This document shows, piece by piece, positions 47,801-59,401 of a stretch of DNA of 64,000 nt (its first letter is position 1; each line of letters opens with the position of its first letter). Source of the stretch: Limnomonas spitsbergensis (taxonomy: Eukaryota > Chlorophyta > Chlorophyceae > Chlamydomonadales); contig JAYJMM010000124.1 in assembly GCA_037349105.1 (NCBI GenBank), positions 7,920,001 through 7,984,000 on the forward strand, written 5' to 3'. The notes under the pieces were generated by a model. The model saw only the letters and a program-made list of their open reading frames with translations. It ran no database searches and was not told the origin of the DNA. Position numbers and translations under genes: made by a program.

Positions 47801-50800
47801 CAAGGCATCAGACTGATGATCTGTACAGCCTGGCAACACCCCTCCTGGATGACGGGCCTTGCCAGCTCAGCACCCCTCCACTGACCGGCAAGGATGGGCG
47901 CCTCATACGTACGCCTGCATTGCACCGGCAAGGCCGCCACATTTTAAATCAAGCTAGACAAGCTTTTGGGAATCTTCAGCTATGGCAATCAATTAAAAAA
48001 TGGTGTGAGGCTGGGGTGAAACATGTGGGCATGTGCGAATTACCACGAAAACAACTCCCCTGGAGGCACAAGCAGGCTGCTGTCTCTATGAGGGATATGA
48101 CAACAGGCATATGAGGACATGCTGCAAATGACCTCCTGCCCAAAGGTCCAAAGTGCTGAGGCCTGGTGGGAGCCAGGCACACCTCTGGGCCACCCAGCAC
48201 GTCGGGTTTGATGCCCCTTTGACTCGCCTGAACTGCTGCAGGGTACCCAGCACGCCTGGGTTGCAGAGCTCATCAGGGTGGGCCTGATTGACACAATAAT
48301 CCTGGGCTGCCCCCCTCCCCCCCCCAGGTTGTATGCCTACTAGGCAGTTTGACTCGCCTGAGCTGCTGCGGGGTACCCAGCACGCCTGGGTTGCAGAGCT
48401 CATCAGGGTGGGCCTGATTGACACCCTAATCCTGGGCTGCCCCCCTCCCCCCCCCAGGTTGTATGCCTACTAGGCAGTTTGACTCGCCTGAGCTGCTGCG
48501 GGGTACCCAGCACGTCTGAGTTGCAGAGCTCATCAGGGTGGGCCTGATTGACACCCTAATCCTGGGTAGCCCCCCCCCCCACCAGGTTGTATGCCTGTTA
48601 GGCAGTTTGACTCGCCTGAATTGCTGCGGGGTGCCCAACACGCCTGGGTTGCAGAAGTCCACCATGGCGTAGAACTCATCCAGGTGGTTCTGGAGCGGAG
48701 TGCCGCTCAGCAGCACCCGGCGCCGGCAGGGGAGTGCTCCGAGGGCCTGTGGGCATGTGCATGGGGAGCATTGCATCAAAATCGGGGGTGGGAACTTTCT
48801 CTATAACCTCGTATAACCTTGCAAACACTTGTAAGCACACACATAAAAACAAGTAGTCCTAGTATCCAGGTCTGTGATGTGCATGCAGTCATACCAAATG
48901 CTTCATAATTTATGAACAAAGGCCACCCAAGCTACCATGGCTGCATGCCATGGCACTCTCCTCGGTGAGTCAATTATAGCATAGACCCCCTTCCCTGCCT
49001 TTTCTCCACCCTTTCTTCCACACCCTGTTGCCTCATTACGTGGGAATCAACTCGCGGCAACGCCATGCCGTCCCGCTCAGCAGCACTACCTTTCGAGATC
49101 AAGACCTCTGGTACACGAGTGCTGCCTTGTAAGTCAGCTACCCTGTTATTTAGCTACCTTGTTATTCAGCTACCTTGTTATTCAGCTACTTTGCAAGTCA
49201 GCTACCTTGTTTATTCAGTTACCTTGTTGGTCAGCGTCGCATCGTTTTTCAGCCGATGCGCTTCATCACAGATGAGGAGGTCGCAAGCGCCTGGGACGTG
49301 CAACCGCTCAGCATGCAGCCTTCAAAACACATGCCGGTGAGCAGTCAGGCGGAGGACAGGAAGGGGCATATACGTGCAAGCGAAGAGTGAAAAGCCAGAC
49401 AGGAAGAGGGGCATGTACATGCAAGTGAAGATTAAGGAGCTGGAAAGGGCGAGATACCAGGTAGAAAAAATGAGGGGAAAACCGCAAAGAAGAATAAACC
49501 TGGAATCTCTGCCCCCCAAATTGTGTGACTGGCAGGTATGCCTGCTGGCAAGGATTGCTGTTTGAGCATCATGCAAGATATAGTGTGGGCAGTCCTTGCC
49601 TCTACTAGTGGGCAGTCCTAGTGGGCAGTCCTTGCCTCTACTAGTGGACAGTCCCAGTGGGCAGTCCTTGCCTCTACTAGTGGGCAGTCCCAGTGGGCAG
49701 TCCTTGCCTCTACTAGTGGGCAGTCCCAGTGGGCAGTCCTTGCCTCTACTAGTGGGCAGTCCCAGTGGGCAGTCCTTGCCTCTACTAGTGGACAGTCCCA
49801 GTGAGCAGTCATTGCTTCTACTAGTGGACAGTCCCAGTGGGCAGTCCTTGCCTCTACTAGTGGGCAGTCCCAGTGGGCAGTCCTTGCCTCTACTAGTGGG
49901 CAGTCCCAGTGAGCAGTCATTGCTTCTACTAGTGGGCAGTCCCAGTGGGCATACCTTGCTTCTACTAGTGGGCAGTCCCAGTGGGTAGTCTTTCCTTCTA
50001 CTAGTGGCCTAGTGGGTAGTCCTTGCCCCCAAATTCAACAACAGTCATAGACACCTGTCCTTGCCAGGAGCCCAGGACCGAGTTTGAGCATTGTGTTGTC
50101 TGAAGTGCGGGCAGCCCTTGTAGCCAGATCCAACATCAGTCCCACAAGCCGGAACCAACATCGGTCCGACAAGCCGGATGAGCCGCACACACCTGAATGT
50201 CTCATAGCTGATGATGAGGACCTGGACAGCAGTCGGAGCAGATGGATGTTGTGAGAGAGGGGGGCTGTCTTTTGAGCAGTGCGGGTGCATCCTAGGTGTG
50301 TCTGCCAGGCACTGATGACCTGACCTGAGGCGCCACAACACCAATACATTAGACATTGTGACTCATGGCACCCACCCAAATGTGCAGACATACCTATGCC
50401 TGTATGCCTGTCAGCAGCCTCCCTGTCGCCATAAAGCAACTTTGGACTCAGCTGCTTTTAAACATGATTGCGTTTGCCAGGCAGCCTCCCTAGTCCCTAC
50501 CTTGATTGTGTTTGCCGGGCGTAGGTACATGGCAATGCCCGCGATCACGTCCTCGCGCGAGGCCTCGCATAGAGGCAGAGTGGTGAGCCGTCCCTGCGGT
50601 GAGGTGACAGGGAGCAAGCAAGGGGAGGGGGCGGAGCATGCTGAGTCTCAGGTGCGGGCTGGGAAGGCTTGCAACGTGTAGCAGGCCTGCCCTGTGCAGC
50701 AAGGCAGGCTTTGGGCAAGCGTGACAGGCGTCAGGCAGGTAGGCATGGTAGATAGGCATGGTAGGCTTCAGGCAGGCAGGCGTGGTAGGCATGGCAGGTA

Positions 50801-53399
50801 GGCGTGGTAGGCATGGCAGGTAGGCGTAGCTAGTACGGTATAGGGCATGGACGGAGCCTCCCCCTTTCAATCAGCCCTTGGGTCGCAGTCACCATGTCGG
50901 TATGTGACAGCGAGTGACAGCATGCAATTCACATATGTTCTTTCCCAACAACATATAGTCCCTCGTGAACCTGGGGGGCAACAACCAAGACCCCCCGTCA
51001 CGACGAGGTTTACCTATCCTGTCAGGGCCCCCTGTCCTGCCGGACTCCCTCCCCATGCGCGGACCCCTGCCCCCCTCCCCCGTCACCTTGAGCCACTTGG
51101 TGCACTCGCTGTCCCAGTTGGAAACGAGGCTGGTAGGGCACACGATGATGGCACGCCGGGCCAGGGGCATGCCGCCCAGGAGCTCGTGGCCGCCATGTAG
51201 CAGTGTCCAGAGGAGGGAAATGCCCTGAAGGGTTTTGCCTAGACCCTGGGCGCACAGCAGCAGCAGGGACGCACGGTGAGATGTGCAGGGAGGCAGCAGG
51301 GCAGTGGGAACATTTGCAGGAACCCTATTGCATGTGCCACGGTGCCCACCAGCCGCCCGAAAATACGAGGCTCCCTGTCAGACACGTAGCCTTCATGCGT
51401 TGAAAGCAGGTACTCTGAATGAAAAAACAGCATTAAGATTGCGATTAAGAGTAATTTTCAAACCTGTTTGCCCACCAGACCCTCTTCAGGTGTTTGTGCT
51501 CACCATGTCGTCAGCCAGGATGCAGCCTGAGCTCCGAAGTCAACATTATTGCAGCAGTAGCAGCAGCAGCAGGAGGAGGGGGAGGTTACATGGATGTCAA
51601 AATATGAAGCTCGGCAAAAGACTCTCTCAGGGTTGACACATTTCACAAGTTGATCAGGTTTAAACTGGTGAAAATACATAATTGGCAATTCCAAAAGCCG
51701 GACAGCCATGTAGTCTCTCCAGTCAATACCCTTGCGATAATAGTTCATTCACTCAAACAGACTCCCCCGATGGCCCCCCTCACCTTGTCCCCCCTCCAGC
51801 CTCTGTCCAGTGACGCACTCAAACATGAAGCTCAAGCCCTCACGCTGGTGCGGTCTCAGCCACCGAACCAACATGTTGTCCACGGTGACCGGGTCCCCCT
51901 CCACACCCGCAGGGGGGGACCACAGCACCAGAGGCTCAACACCCTCGGGCAACGGCTCGATGACCTACAGGGCACGGAGAAGATATAGTGTGCACTACTG
52001 AGCAGCAGTTCACTCTCTGGTCTGGTGTGGAGCAAAGAATATGGATGGGCTGTTTCATTATTTGGCTATGTTGCAGCCAAAGGCCCCTCATTGGGGCTTG
52101 GTGCAGCAAGCCCTGCTGCTTGGGCAATCTGCCGTCGGTTTGTCAAGCTTTGGCCCCCATCGGTGCATTGGTGGCTGCCCAGCGGCCTGACAAAGGTGGT
52201 CTGGTGCACATTTGCGCAATAAAATAAACGCTGGTAGCCGACAAAGCTGGCCGTCAGGCAGCATGAGGATGGTATTGAGGCAGCATGACGATAGCCGGAG
52301 GGTAGCATGGCTACAATGCCGCCGCAAGCCATTCTCATGCTGTTTTCACAGACGATGTCCAGCACGCGTCTGAAGCACGCGCCTCCCCAATGCTTAGTTG
52401 CTCACCAGCACTGGAGGCGGATCGTCACACAACATGACGACGGGCTTGAGGACAGGGAGAGGCTTGGTCTCCCCCCAAGGCACAAACACTTTCCGGGCCG
52501 CAAGCTTCTGTCGCATGGCCTGCGTGCACCAAACAAATTCGAGCTTGTGTGAGCAGTCTTGGGAATGCGGTCAAAAACCTTGTTTATCTTCGCGGTCATG
52601 AGACCAATTCCGGCTGGCCACCCCAAGGCCGTAAAGTTTAATTTGGGCCAGCCTACGGCCAGCGGCTCAAGCAGCATGGCAGGCCATACATGAGACCTCC
52701 GGCCGGAGGCCAGTAGGTGGCTGCATGGATGCTGAGCCATGATAAAGGAACTCTGGTCACAAGCCTGGCTTCACATGGCTTCTGCATTTAAATACTAAAC
52801 AGGGCGCTACTGTGCAGATAGTAATATTAAACATGAGTGCTTGGGCACAAATACAACAGCAGGTCACTTGCCTGCGACAGCGCCGGAGCACCAGGCATGG
52901 GTGAGAAGAAGGGTCGCTTTAGCAGCTTCTCACTCTCTTGTAGTGTTAAGAACTTGGACATGACAGGCAGCCGCCGCGTCTCCAGACTGTGCAACAAGGA
53001 GGCTTACAAATAAACTATGTGTGTGTAAGCCTTGCAATTGCTATCTATGCGATCCCCTCGCATGCACTTGCCATGCATGCACTTCCCATGCATGCACATG
53101 CTAACATCCATGCCAAATTTATGCTTTGAAAGATGTGGGCGCATCTGGGCTGATTCTGGCAGAGTCATATCGCATGGAGGAAATAGTACACATGTGTTTG
53201 ACCTGTTGGCAACGAGAGCCTTCACGTTGGCTTCACGCCGCACTGCCTGAGTTATGGGGTCCCCATCGTCCTCATCCTCGCATGGATCGGACAGAGGAGG
53301 ATCTGACAGACTCTCGCTCTCCTCGCTCTCTGCACTCTCATGCTCTTCCTCCTCTTCGCCCGGCGCCTCATCGTCTAAACCGTATTTTTTACAATTCAT
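41889..53399 (-). CDS. RAD54: RAD54 homologous-recombination DNA translocase, complete 20-exon gene
   Basis: RAD54 is a nuclear Swi2/Snf2 ATPase that works with RAD51 in strand invasion and branch migration. Exons: 53203-53399, 52872-52986, 52406-52519, 51784-51964, 51504-51526, 51087-51245, 50501-50593, 50193-50221, 49223-49319, 48616-48746, 47886-47914, 47297-47427, 45882-46127, 45174-45319, 44760-44886, 44145-44291, 43718-43814, 43025-43347, 42395-42653, 41889-42268; all phases agree, 1,007 residues. Motifs: [28 protein letters not shown] (motif I split between exons 5 and 6), [27 protein letters not shown] (motif II), [87 protein letters not shown] and [15 protein letters not shown] (motif VI). 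The acidic N-terminus and the tail GWGHH are plant-like. Introns 2 and 10 appear to use GC donors; exons of 23, 29 and 29 nt occur. Confidence 0.95.
42766..42850 (+). repeat. Dispersed repeat family A, short copy
   Basis: GTACACCAAACCATCTTTAG, GGGCCGCCGAACAGCCACGG and ATGATGTAGCTGAACTGTAG keep head and tail with the middle deleted. It lies in the RAD54 intron between exons 18 and 19. Confidence 0.8.
45690..45770 (-). repeat. Intronic copy of the RAD54 exon 14 acceptor region
   Basis: CAACATGCTGCATGCAACCA plus GGAAGGTGACAATCTGCTGG closely resemble 45315-45395, which spans the acceptor and first bases of exon 14. The copy lies in the preceding intron (45320-45881) and therefore offers a decoy acceptor. 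Confidence 0.7.
48216..48660 (-). repeat. About 129-bp tandem duplication carrying the RAD54 exon 10 donor edge
   Basis: Three further copies of the exon 10 3' end with its GCGAGT donor lie in tandem inside the following intron, spaced 128-130 bp (around 48220, 48348, 48478; original near 48607). Each still encodes a version of CNPGVLGT. Poly-C runs of 9-10 separate them. Confidence 0.9.
49590..50020. repeat. 36-bp minisatellite in a RAD54 intron, about 11 copies
   Basis: The unit contains GTGGGCAGTCCTTGCCTCTA and CTAGTGGGCAGTCCCA. Some units read GAGCAGTCATTGCTTC or GTGGACAG. It lies between exons 8 and 9. Since 36 is a multiple of three, spurious frames are open on both strands. Confidence 0.92.
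52060..52212 (-). repeat. Dispersed repeat family A copy (inverted)
   Basis: Read on the - strand: CACCAGACCACCTTTGTCAG, GGCCGCTGGGCAGCCACC, then GCCCAAGCAGCAGGGCTTGC and a tail with GGCTGCAACATAGC. It lies in the RAD54 intron between exons 3 and 4. Confidence 0.8.
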
Positions 53400-53970
53400 T
53401 TTAAAGCAAGAGCCAGGCCTGAAATCCCCACATCGGATGCAGAGGAGAGGTAGACGGCAGTGTCAGTTTGGGTATGCAGCAAACTGTTCATGAGCTGAGG
53501 TACGCGATTATAAGGTTGCACTTTTTGCGTTCGGGGTAGAGGTTCGAGACAGGTTCGAGACTTGTCAGCCTGTAATTTGAAATTGTACTGCAACGCCTAT
53601 GTCGGTTGAGAAATGCTAAGACAGCCACGTTGAACGTTTGAATGTTTGATCAGTTAGCACTTTGCTGTAGCCTCACAATCCCACGTTTGACCTACACCAT
53701 TGAGACTCTTGAAGGCGTGCGTCTATTTATTTAACATTGCCGCAGCAGCGCAGTTTCTGACAGGCTCTGGACCTGACTGGCAATTTTTTGTCCATTGGAC
53801 CCGTCCCACCCCCTGTAGCAACATTGGACGGCACGATATAGACATTGCTTCAGCGCGATAAACACAACTGTCAAAGCTGGAAAATATCCCGCGTGAATCT
53901 CTCAGTGACACTTATTATCAACTGCTGTCTGGCTCAGAGGCTTGGCCCTTTTCAAGGCTTGCCCATCCCG
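53400..53970. promoter_or_regulatory. Shared divergent promoter region, RAD54 / TCX gene
   Basis: The start codons of RAD54 (-) and the CXC-domain gene (+) are 571 bp apart. Both promoters must be here. CXC proteins such as LIN54 regulate cell-cycle and DNA-repair genes, so coregulation is conceivable, but I identified no CHR element (TTYGAA) with confidence. Confidence 0.5.
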
Positions 53971-56900
53971 ATGGAGACATTCTTGCGCATTAAGACCACT
54001 CGGCGGATACCTGGAGGCAAAGACGCTGTTCACAAAATGATGGTTGTGAAGGTAAGCCGAATACGCGCAGAACGGTTGACTCCTGCTCAAAATCACGCCT
54101 CGCTCATATCACCAACCCCCAGGCGCAAACGACTTGGGGACAGTTCAAAAGTGAAGCAGCCGTAAAACTGGGCTGCGCGTCCTCCGTTCCCATCGATTTC
54201 TTCTGGGATGACTGCTTAATAGAGGAGCCAGAAACTGCTTATATCGGGTGCTTTGCCAAGGATGGCGACACTATCGTCCTGGTTCAAAACCAGCAGCCGG
54301 GCTACAGCTCGCCTGAATTGTCGGTGCAAGCCTGTAATACGTCAAGTGACATCATCATACCTTCTGGAGTTGAACAAGATGCCCCTGTCATCAGGCTATC
54401 TCACAGACTGTCAAATAATGTCTCAAGCTGTCAAGCTGTGCCCTCAGCGGCCCACGCACTGACAGACCTGGGGGGGCAGGAAGAGGGGCGGCCAAACGGA
54501 AATGTGCTGCAAGAGATGCGCCCTAGTGTGGAAGACACTGGTAAGACGCTTGTCACACTGCGGCAATCAAACAATCTGCGCAAAATATGCTGCACAGCAT
54601 GCCGATCCCTGACATACACCCTCGCTCCCTCTCTTTCATAGCAGCAGCTGCGCCAGTCACCTCTGGTGCAGAAAAGAGATGCACTTGTCGGCATAGCAAA
54701 TGTGTCAAGCTGTACTGCGTTTGCTGGGCATCAGGTGACAACAAAAGTGCTTGGATGTCACTGTTCTGCTGTACGGCCGTGTCCTCCTCAGCAGCAGGCA
54801 TACCTTTCTCCTGATTTAGCTGTTTGTCCGTCCCCCCATAACTATCCATCAATGGACCTTGCTCACGTCCCTGAACCCCAATTCTGCCTGCTGCCAACCT
54901 CATAGGCTCTCTGTGTAAGAATTGTTCCTGCAAAGATTGCCTCAACACGCCAGACCAGGCTGCGCTGCACCGGACAGAACAAGCCAGGGTCCGTGCGCGC
55001 AACCCACAGGCCTTCTCGATGAAGGTAAGCTTGCCTGGTTCAGCAAGCCTGGGTCCAGGCCCACAACCTACAGGCTTCCTCTTCTAGATAAGGTTGCAGG
55101 CCTCAGGAAGCCAGGGTCTCTGCACATCACCCTCAGGGCTCAGGCCTCATAGAAAGAAAGTCCATTTAGCCTCACGTATCCCACGGCTGTGCTGAGTCCT
55201 CCTGCAATGTGACCAGGGCCTGCTTGGATGAGTGCAATGTTCATTCTGGAACCCGTGCACAACATAATGGTTGCAAAATGTGAAGGCAGTGTGGCTACAG
55301 CTCTTTGAAACTCCATTTCAAGCTGTTTCAGAGGTTTTGTCCCATCTCCCCTGCAACCCCGGACTAAACCCTCAGCCCAACACCTTCGGCGACGCTTTAC
55401 GTTCCTGTTGTGTCCCTTGACCCCTGGAAACCCAGGTGGAACAGGGTAGTGACGGTGAGGCATCCCACAAGTTTGGCTGCCGCTGCCGCAAGTCGAGATG
55501 CGTCAAGAAGTACTGCGAGTGCTTTGACGGCGGCGTGGTCTGCGTGGCTCAGTGCAGGTAGGGAGATCCGGGCAGAGCTTCTGTAGGTGCACGCCAGACC
55601 CCCCTTGACAGGCTAATGGGCGGCCAACATAAGGCCGATGGAGACCAAACTTGGACACACCTGCGGCCAGTTGCCCAAGCAGCAGGGCTTGCGGTACCAG
55701 GGTTCCTCAGGCCGTGTGGTAGCTGAATCGTAGCAGATCCACCCCAAACAGTGGAGCCATGCCCAATATTACTTTCGAGGTCGTGTGAGTTTGTGTATAA
55801 GTGGCGCTGTCTGTGCCGATGGCCTTGTTTCGTTTCTCTTATATCTCCAATGCCGCTGGTGTCCTCTGCATGCAGGTGCCTGGACTGTGAAAATACCCCG
55901 GAGGACCGGCTGGGGCGCTTGGGCTGCACAGAGGACGGTGGAGGCGGCGGCCTGGAGTTTCTGGCCTCAGCTGCGCAGCTGGCATCAGGCTGCTTTGATG
56001 ACGGTGGGCTGACCCCGCGCATGCTGGCCGCGGTGGCACCATACAGCGGCACCGGCGCTGGATTTGTGATGCCTCTGGCAGCCCTCTGGTCAGGCAAGGG
56101 TGGTCCTGCCATTCCGACCCCCAAGGGTGGCAATCCACACAAGCGCTTCTCGGACAGCCAGCTCATTGGAATGTCTTCTGGAGACAGAGCCTCCATCGAG
56201 GCCTTGCCGTGGCACCCATCGACATCGCTGGGCCCCCAGGGTCTGAACAAGAGGCAGCAGGTCTCCCGGACCTCCCAGGGCCAGCCTCCTCGCATTGGAC
56301 TGACCTTGTCAGGCGACCAGCAGCTAGATGAGGTGAGCAGAGCAGCTGTACTTCCTGCACTTCACTCGCTTTGTTGTCGGCCACCTGCCCTCCTTCAACC
56401 GGTTGGCTGGAAAAGCACGGCTGGTGACGCTTGGGGGCCCCGTCCAAGAGCCAGGAGGTAGCTGACCTGCAGTTGAGCCAAGCAAAAATAAACACTGCAG
56501 TAGATGCCTGCATTCACAATTTGCAGGCAAGCAATTAGCAATCTCATTGACCAAGAGATTTATTCTGGAGGCATGCATACGTCCAGCACTGGCATACGCG
56601 ACTAGAGCCTTAACGCGGCTTTTTACATTTCTCAACCCTTGCCATGCAGGCTGGAGCATCAGGGAACCGGAAGGTCTGGAAGAGCAGCCTGAAGCGTACC
56701 GCCAGCCTGGAGGGCGACGGCAAGGCCTTAATCCTTCCATGCCCTGCTTCCTCCGCAAGGCTGCCTCCACGCTCCTCCATGACAAGAATCAAACAAACAG
56801 ACATGAACACTATGACAGGCATAACAAGCTTCGGACCCTCTGGAGTATTTATGCGATCGTTGCCCTCAACACAGCCCTCGTATGACATTCAAATGTCAGA

Positions 56901-57378
56901 CAGCGGACCGCCTCCACCCCTCGCGCCGCCGCCACTGGAGTTCCCTACCATCAAGGGCGGCCCCATCCTGCAGCACTTGTACAAGCTACACCAGCAGACG
57001 CTCCAGCAGGACGCTGATCTTCTTTTCCAGCATCAGGCTGGTCGGCTCTTCTCTCAGCAGCAGCAGGCCGCAGCCGCTGCCTTGAGTGAGGTTCAAGGGC
57101 CTCAATCGTGCCCAGGGAGTGCCCAGCTGCCGGCCAGCTTCATGCAGCAGGTGGCTATTAATGCAGCCGGCGTCGCCCCCAGCAAGCCGCGATCGCCGTT
57201 CGTTTTGCCTTGTGAAGAATTCTCTCTGATGGCGACCTCGTCTGTGCTGCCTTCACCGCCGCCTCTGCTTCAGACCCCCACGGTGGATGAGCTAGCGCAT
57301 GCAGCTGGGATGAAGCCTTGGGATGTGTTGCCACTCATGCGCGGCAGCTCAGATCACGGGTCAAGCATCAGAACTTAG
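53971..57378 (+). CDS. TCX/tesmin/LIN54-like protein with two CXC domains
   Basis: CXC proteins bind CHR-type DNA elements and are subunits of DREAM/MuvB-like complexes in animals and plants. Seven exons join in phase: 53971-54051, 54123-54540, 54642-54734, 54906-55024, 55436-55557, 55876-56332, 56650-57378; 672 residues. CXC1 spans exons 3-4 ([20 protein letters not shown], then [11 protein letters not shown]). It leads into the conserved linker [13 protein letters not shown]2 spans exons 5-6 ([20 protein letters not shown], then [17 protein letters not shown]). The DNA-contacting Tyr of each CKKSxCLKLYC-like motif is kept (VKLYC, VKKYC). CXC1 is one or two residues short before its second cysteine cluster. 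The C-terminus is Pro/Gln-rich with [20 protein letters not shown]. The N-terminal half is unassigned. The ATG at 53971 is the first in the frame of exon 1 that fits. Confidence 0.9.
55586..55740 (+). repeat. Dispersed repeat family A copy
   Basis: GGTGCACGCCAGACCCCCCT, AGTTGCCCAAGCAGCAGGGC and GTGTGGTAGCTGAATCGTAG in family order. It lies in the intron between TCX exons 5 and 6. Confidence 0.85.
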
Positions 57379-58760
57379 CAAGGCAAGGCACTTTTCTTGT
57401 CGGTGTGGATGCTTGTGCGACCGAGCATTAAAGCGCTTATTCGATGCTGGCAGGCCGACATGGAATCTGACTTGTTTAAACCCATATTTTTGTCATCTGT
57501 ATCATTCTCCTCATCCTCATGAGTTATCAGGGTGCCCCTCCCAGCTTGCTGTGCTTCAGTAAGACTGGTAAATTGCGACACAGATCTGGATATTACGGGT
57601 TACATGGCTGTCGAATATATTTGTTAGTTCAATCAGGCAATGAAGCAGGTGCTGCATAGAAAAGATGTCGCTCTGCACAACTGGCGCGAGGCAACATTTG
57701 ATGGGATGGGATTCTTTACGAATTATGATAATGCATGTTTTACAAAATGCTGTGTGGATGGATTCGTCGTCACGGATTTCCCTGCCATGCCGGGGCCGCG
57801 TCCTCCTGGTGCAACAAATGTCGAAATGTCCATTTCGCGATGACGTCCACAAGAGGAGCGCTGGGTTTTCTTGAGGTGCATAGAATTAAGGGGAACTCCA
57901 CATCAAGTGTTCAGGTAGCTATGGATCCTTTTCTTCACGCTTTTAGCGCCAATGATAATAAGGTTGACTATTATTTCGGAGCCTTTGAGGGATTCAAATT
58001 AATTTGACATTGTTTACGTACATGTCATAATGGGGTCATTAAACTTAACACGACGGTCACCTGTTCTAACAAGGGTATTTAGTCTGTAGGTCATTGGTGT
58101 CCATGAGGCTATTTAAGGTTTATAATTGGCATGCTAGGGAGGATAAATTGAACGTTCTGTCCACTTGACGCTGAACTTCGGGCACACGTAAGTACAAATT
58201 GCATCGCTGCTGCCAAAGATGCAACAATTAAATCAAGTTCAAACGACTCGATGCCTGTTCTATACGCCTTGCAGTGAATTTGTCTTAATTCCTTGAGTTT
58301 GGGCTGAGCATTTTACGGTAACATACTGCCCCCGCTTTTCTGCATACACCCTTGGGCATAAAAGAACAATTTAGAACCAGATTTGGAATATTCTCATCAA
58401 ACTCTAGAACTTTGGATTATGGGGTGATTCCAGTTATTAACCCCCCTCACCCCTAACCCATATGTGTCCGTGCTCGAAATTATTATTCCTTGTACTGGCC
58501 AGACCTGGGCAAGATGACAAAGGCATTTGACAGCTCAGGAATCACAAGACTGCATTTGCCTGAACATGACCACTCTGTCACTGGATCCATACAATGCCGG
58601 TTGCCATCCACCATGCTGCTGATTGCCTGCTACACATTCTCATACATTGGCAACAGCATAGCTCTTTGCTGGTAAGAAGCCCAAGGTTAAATGTTTCCTC
58701 TGTTTCAGTGTATGAATGTCACGGTATAATGCAGTATACGTGCCAAAACCGTAGGGACCG
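57379..58760. other. Intergenic, A/T-richer, between TCX gene and retroelement
   Basis: No gene is recognised. Base composition is clearly lower in G+C than both the TCX exons and the retroelement that follows. The left boundary of the retroelement probably lies between about 58480 and 58760, but I cannot identify an LTR end or target-site duplication. Confidence 0.45.
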
Positions 58761-59284
58761 CTGACGCGCCCCCGTAGACTCCGCAGCTTCCCTGCGGAGC
58801 CCCTTTTTAGGGTTAGGAGCCCAGCTTCCCACTTTCGGGAAGGTCTGAGGCAGGGTTTCCCGTACTCAGTGCATAGGGCTTGCCGGGACCTTTGAATCCC
58901 GGCTTGCACGCTTGACGTTTACTTCGTTCCTTTTAAGTGGACAGGCCTCTATTTGTAACCAGCACCGGCTAGATCTCGGAGACCTAACCAGTGGAGTGCA
59001 TCAAAGCCAGTACCACTAAGCCAGTCAAGCCTAGAACAGCGACCCCGCCTTCTAGCAAGCACGAGAACACCTAGCCCGAAGCCCAGCCCTGCCTAGGACT
59101 ACGTCGTCCGCAGTCTACGGCTACGGCTCCGCCCGCTACACGCGGTAAGTGACTCATAACGACCTGCAGGGTTCGCTACCCGACAGGCCTTTAGTCGCAG
59201 CTCTACAAGCGACCAGCTCCACGCCTGTCACCTAGAAGTTCCAACCACAGCTTAACGCGCTGCGCATTCGCGGCCAGCGTGTAG
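58761..59284 (+). other. Structured 5' leader of the retroelement
   Basis: Three hairpins follow closely: CTCCGCAG/CTGCGGAG at 58779-58799 (followed by CCCCTTTTT), CTTCCC/GGGAAG near 58825-58842, and GCCGGGA/TCCCGGC near 58882-58905. A 23-bp perfect inverted repeat links 58921-58943 (ACTTCGTTCCTTTTAAGTGG plus ACA) with 59359-59381. A stop codon at 59282-59284 closes the frame upstream of the long ORF. This could be leader RNA or part of an LTR. Confidence 0.5.
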
Positions 59285-59401
59285 ACGCTGAGTCCGCCCG
59301 TAGGTGTCCGCCACTCAGTGGGGAAGAAGTCCACCACGGACCCGAAGCAACCATCGCGTGTCCACTTAAAAGGAACGAAGTCTTGCCAGTCTCCTTCAGC
59401 C

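Noticed and set aside
48216..48660. Extra RAD54 exons (alternative exon 10 copies)
   Set aside because: The copies include intron sequence and lack an acceptor-flanked complete exon; no evidence they are included in the mRNA.
49596..49988. 130-codon repetitive frame in a RAD54 intron
   Set aside because: It is simply the 36-bp minisatellite read through; frames are open on both strands.
58779..58805. Bacterial-type intrinsic terminator (hairpin plus T-run)
   Set aside because: The surrounding genes are clearly eukaryotic; more likely part of a structured retroelement leader or chance.
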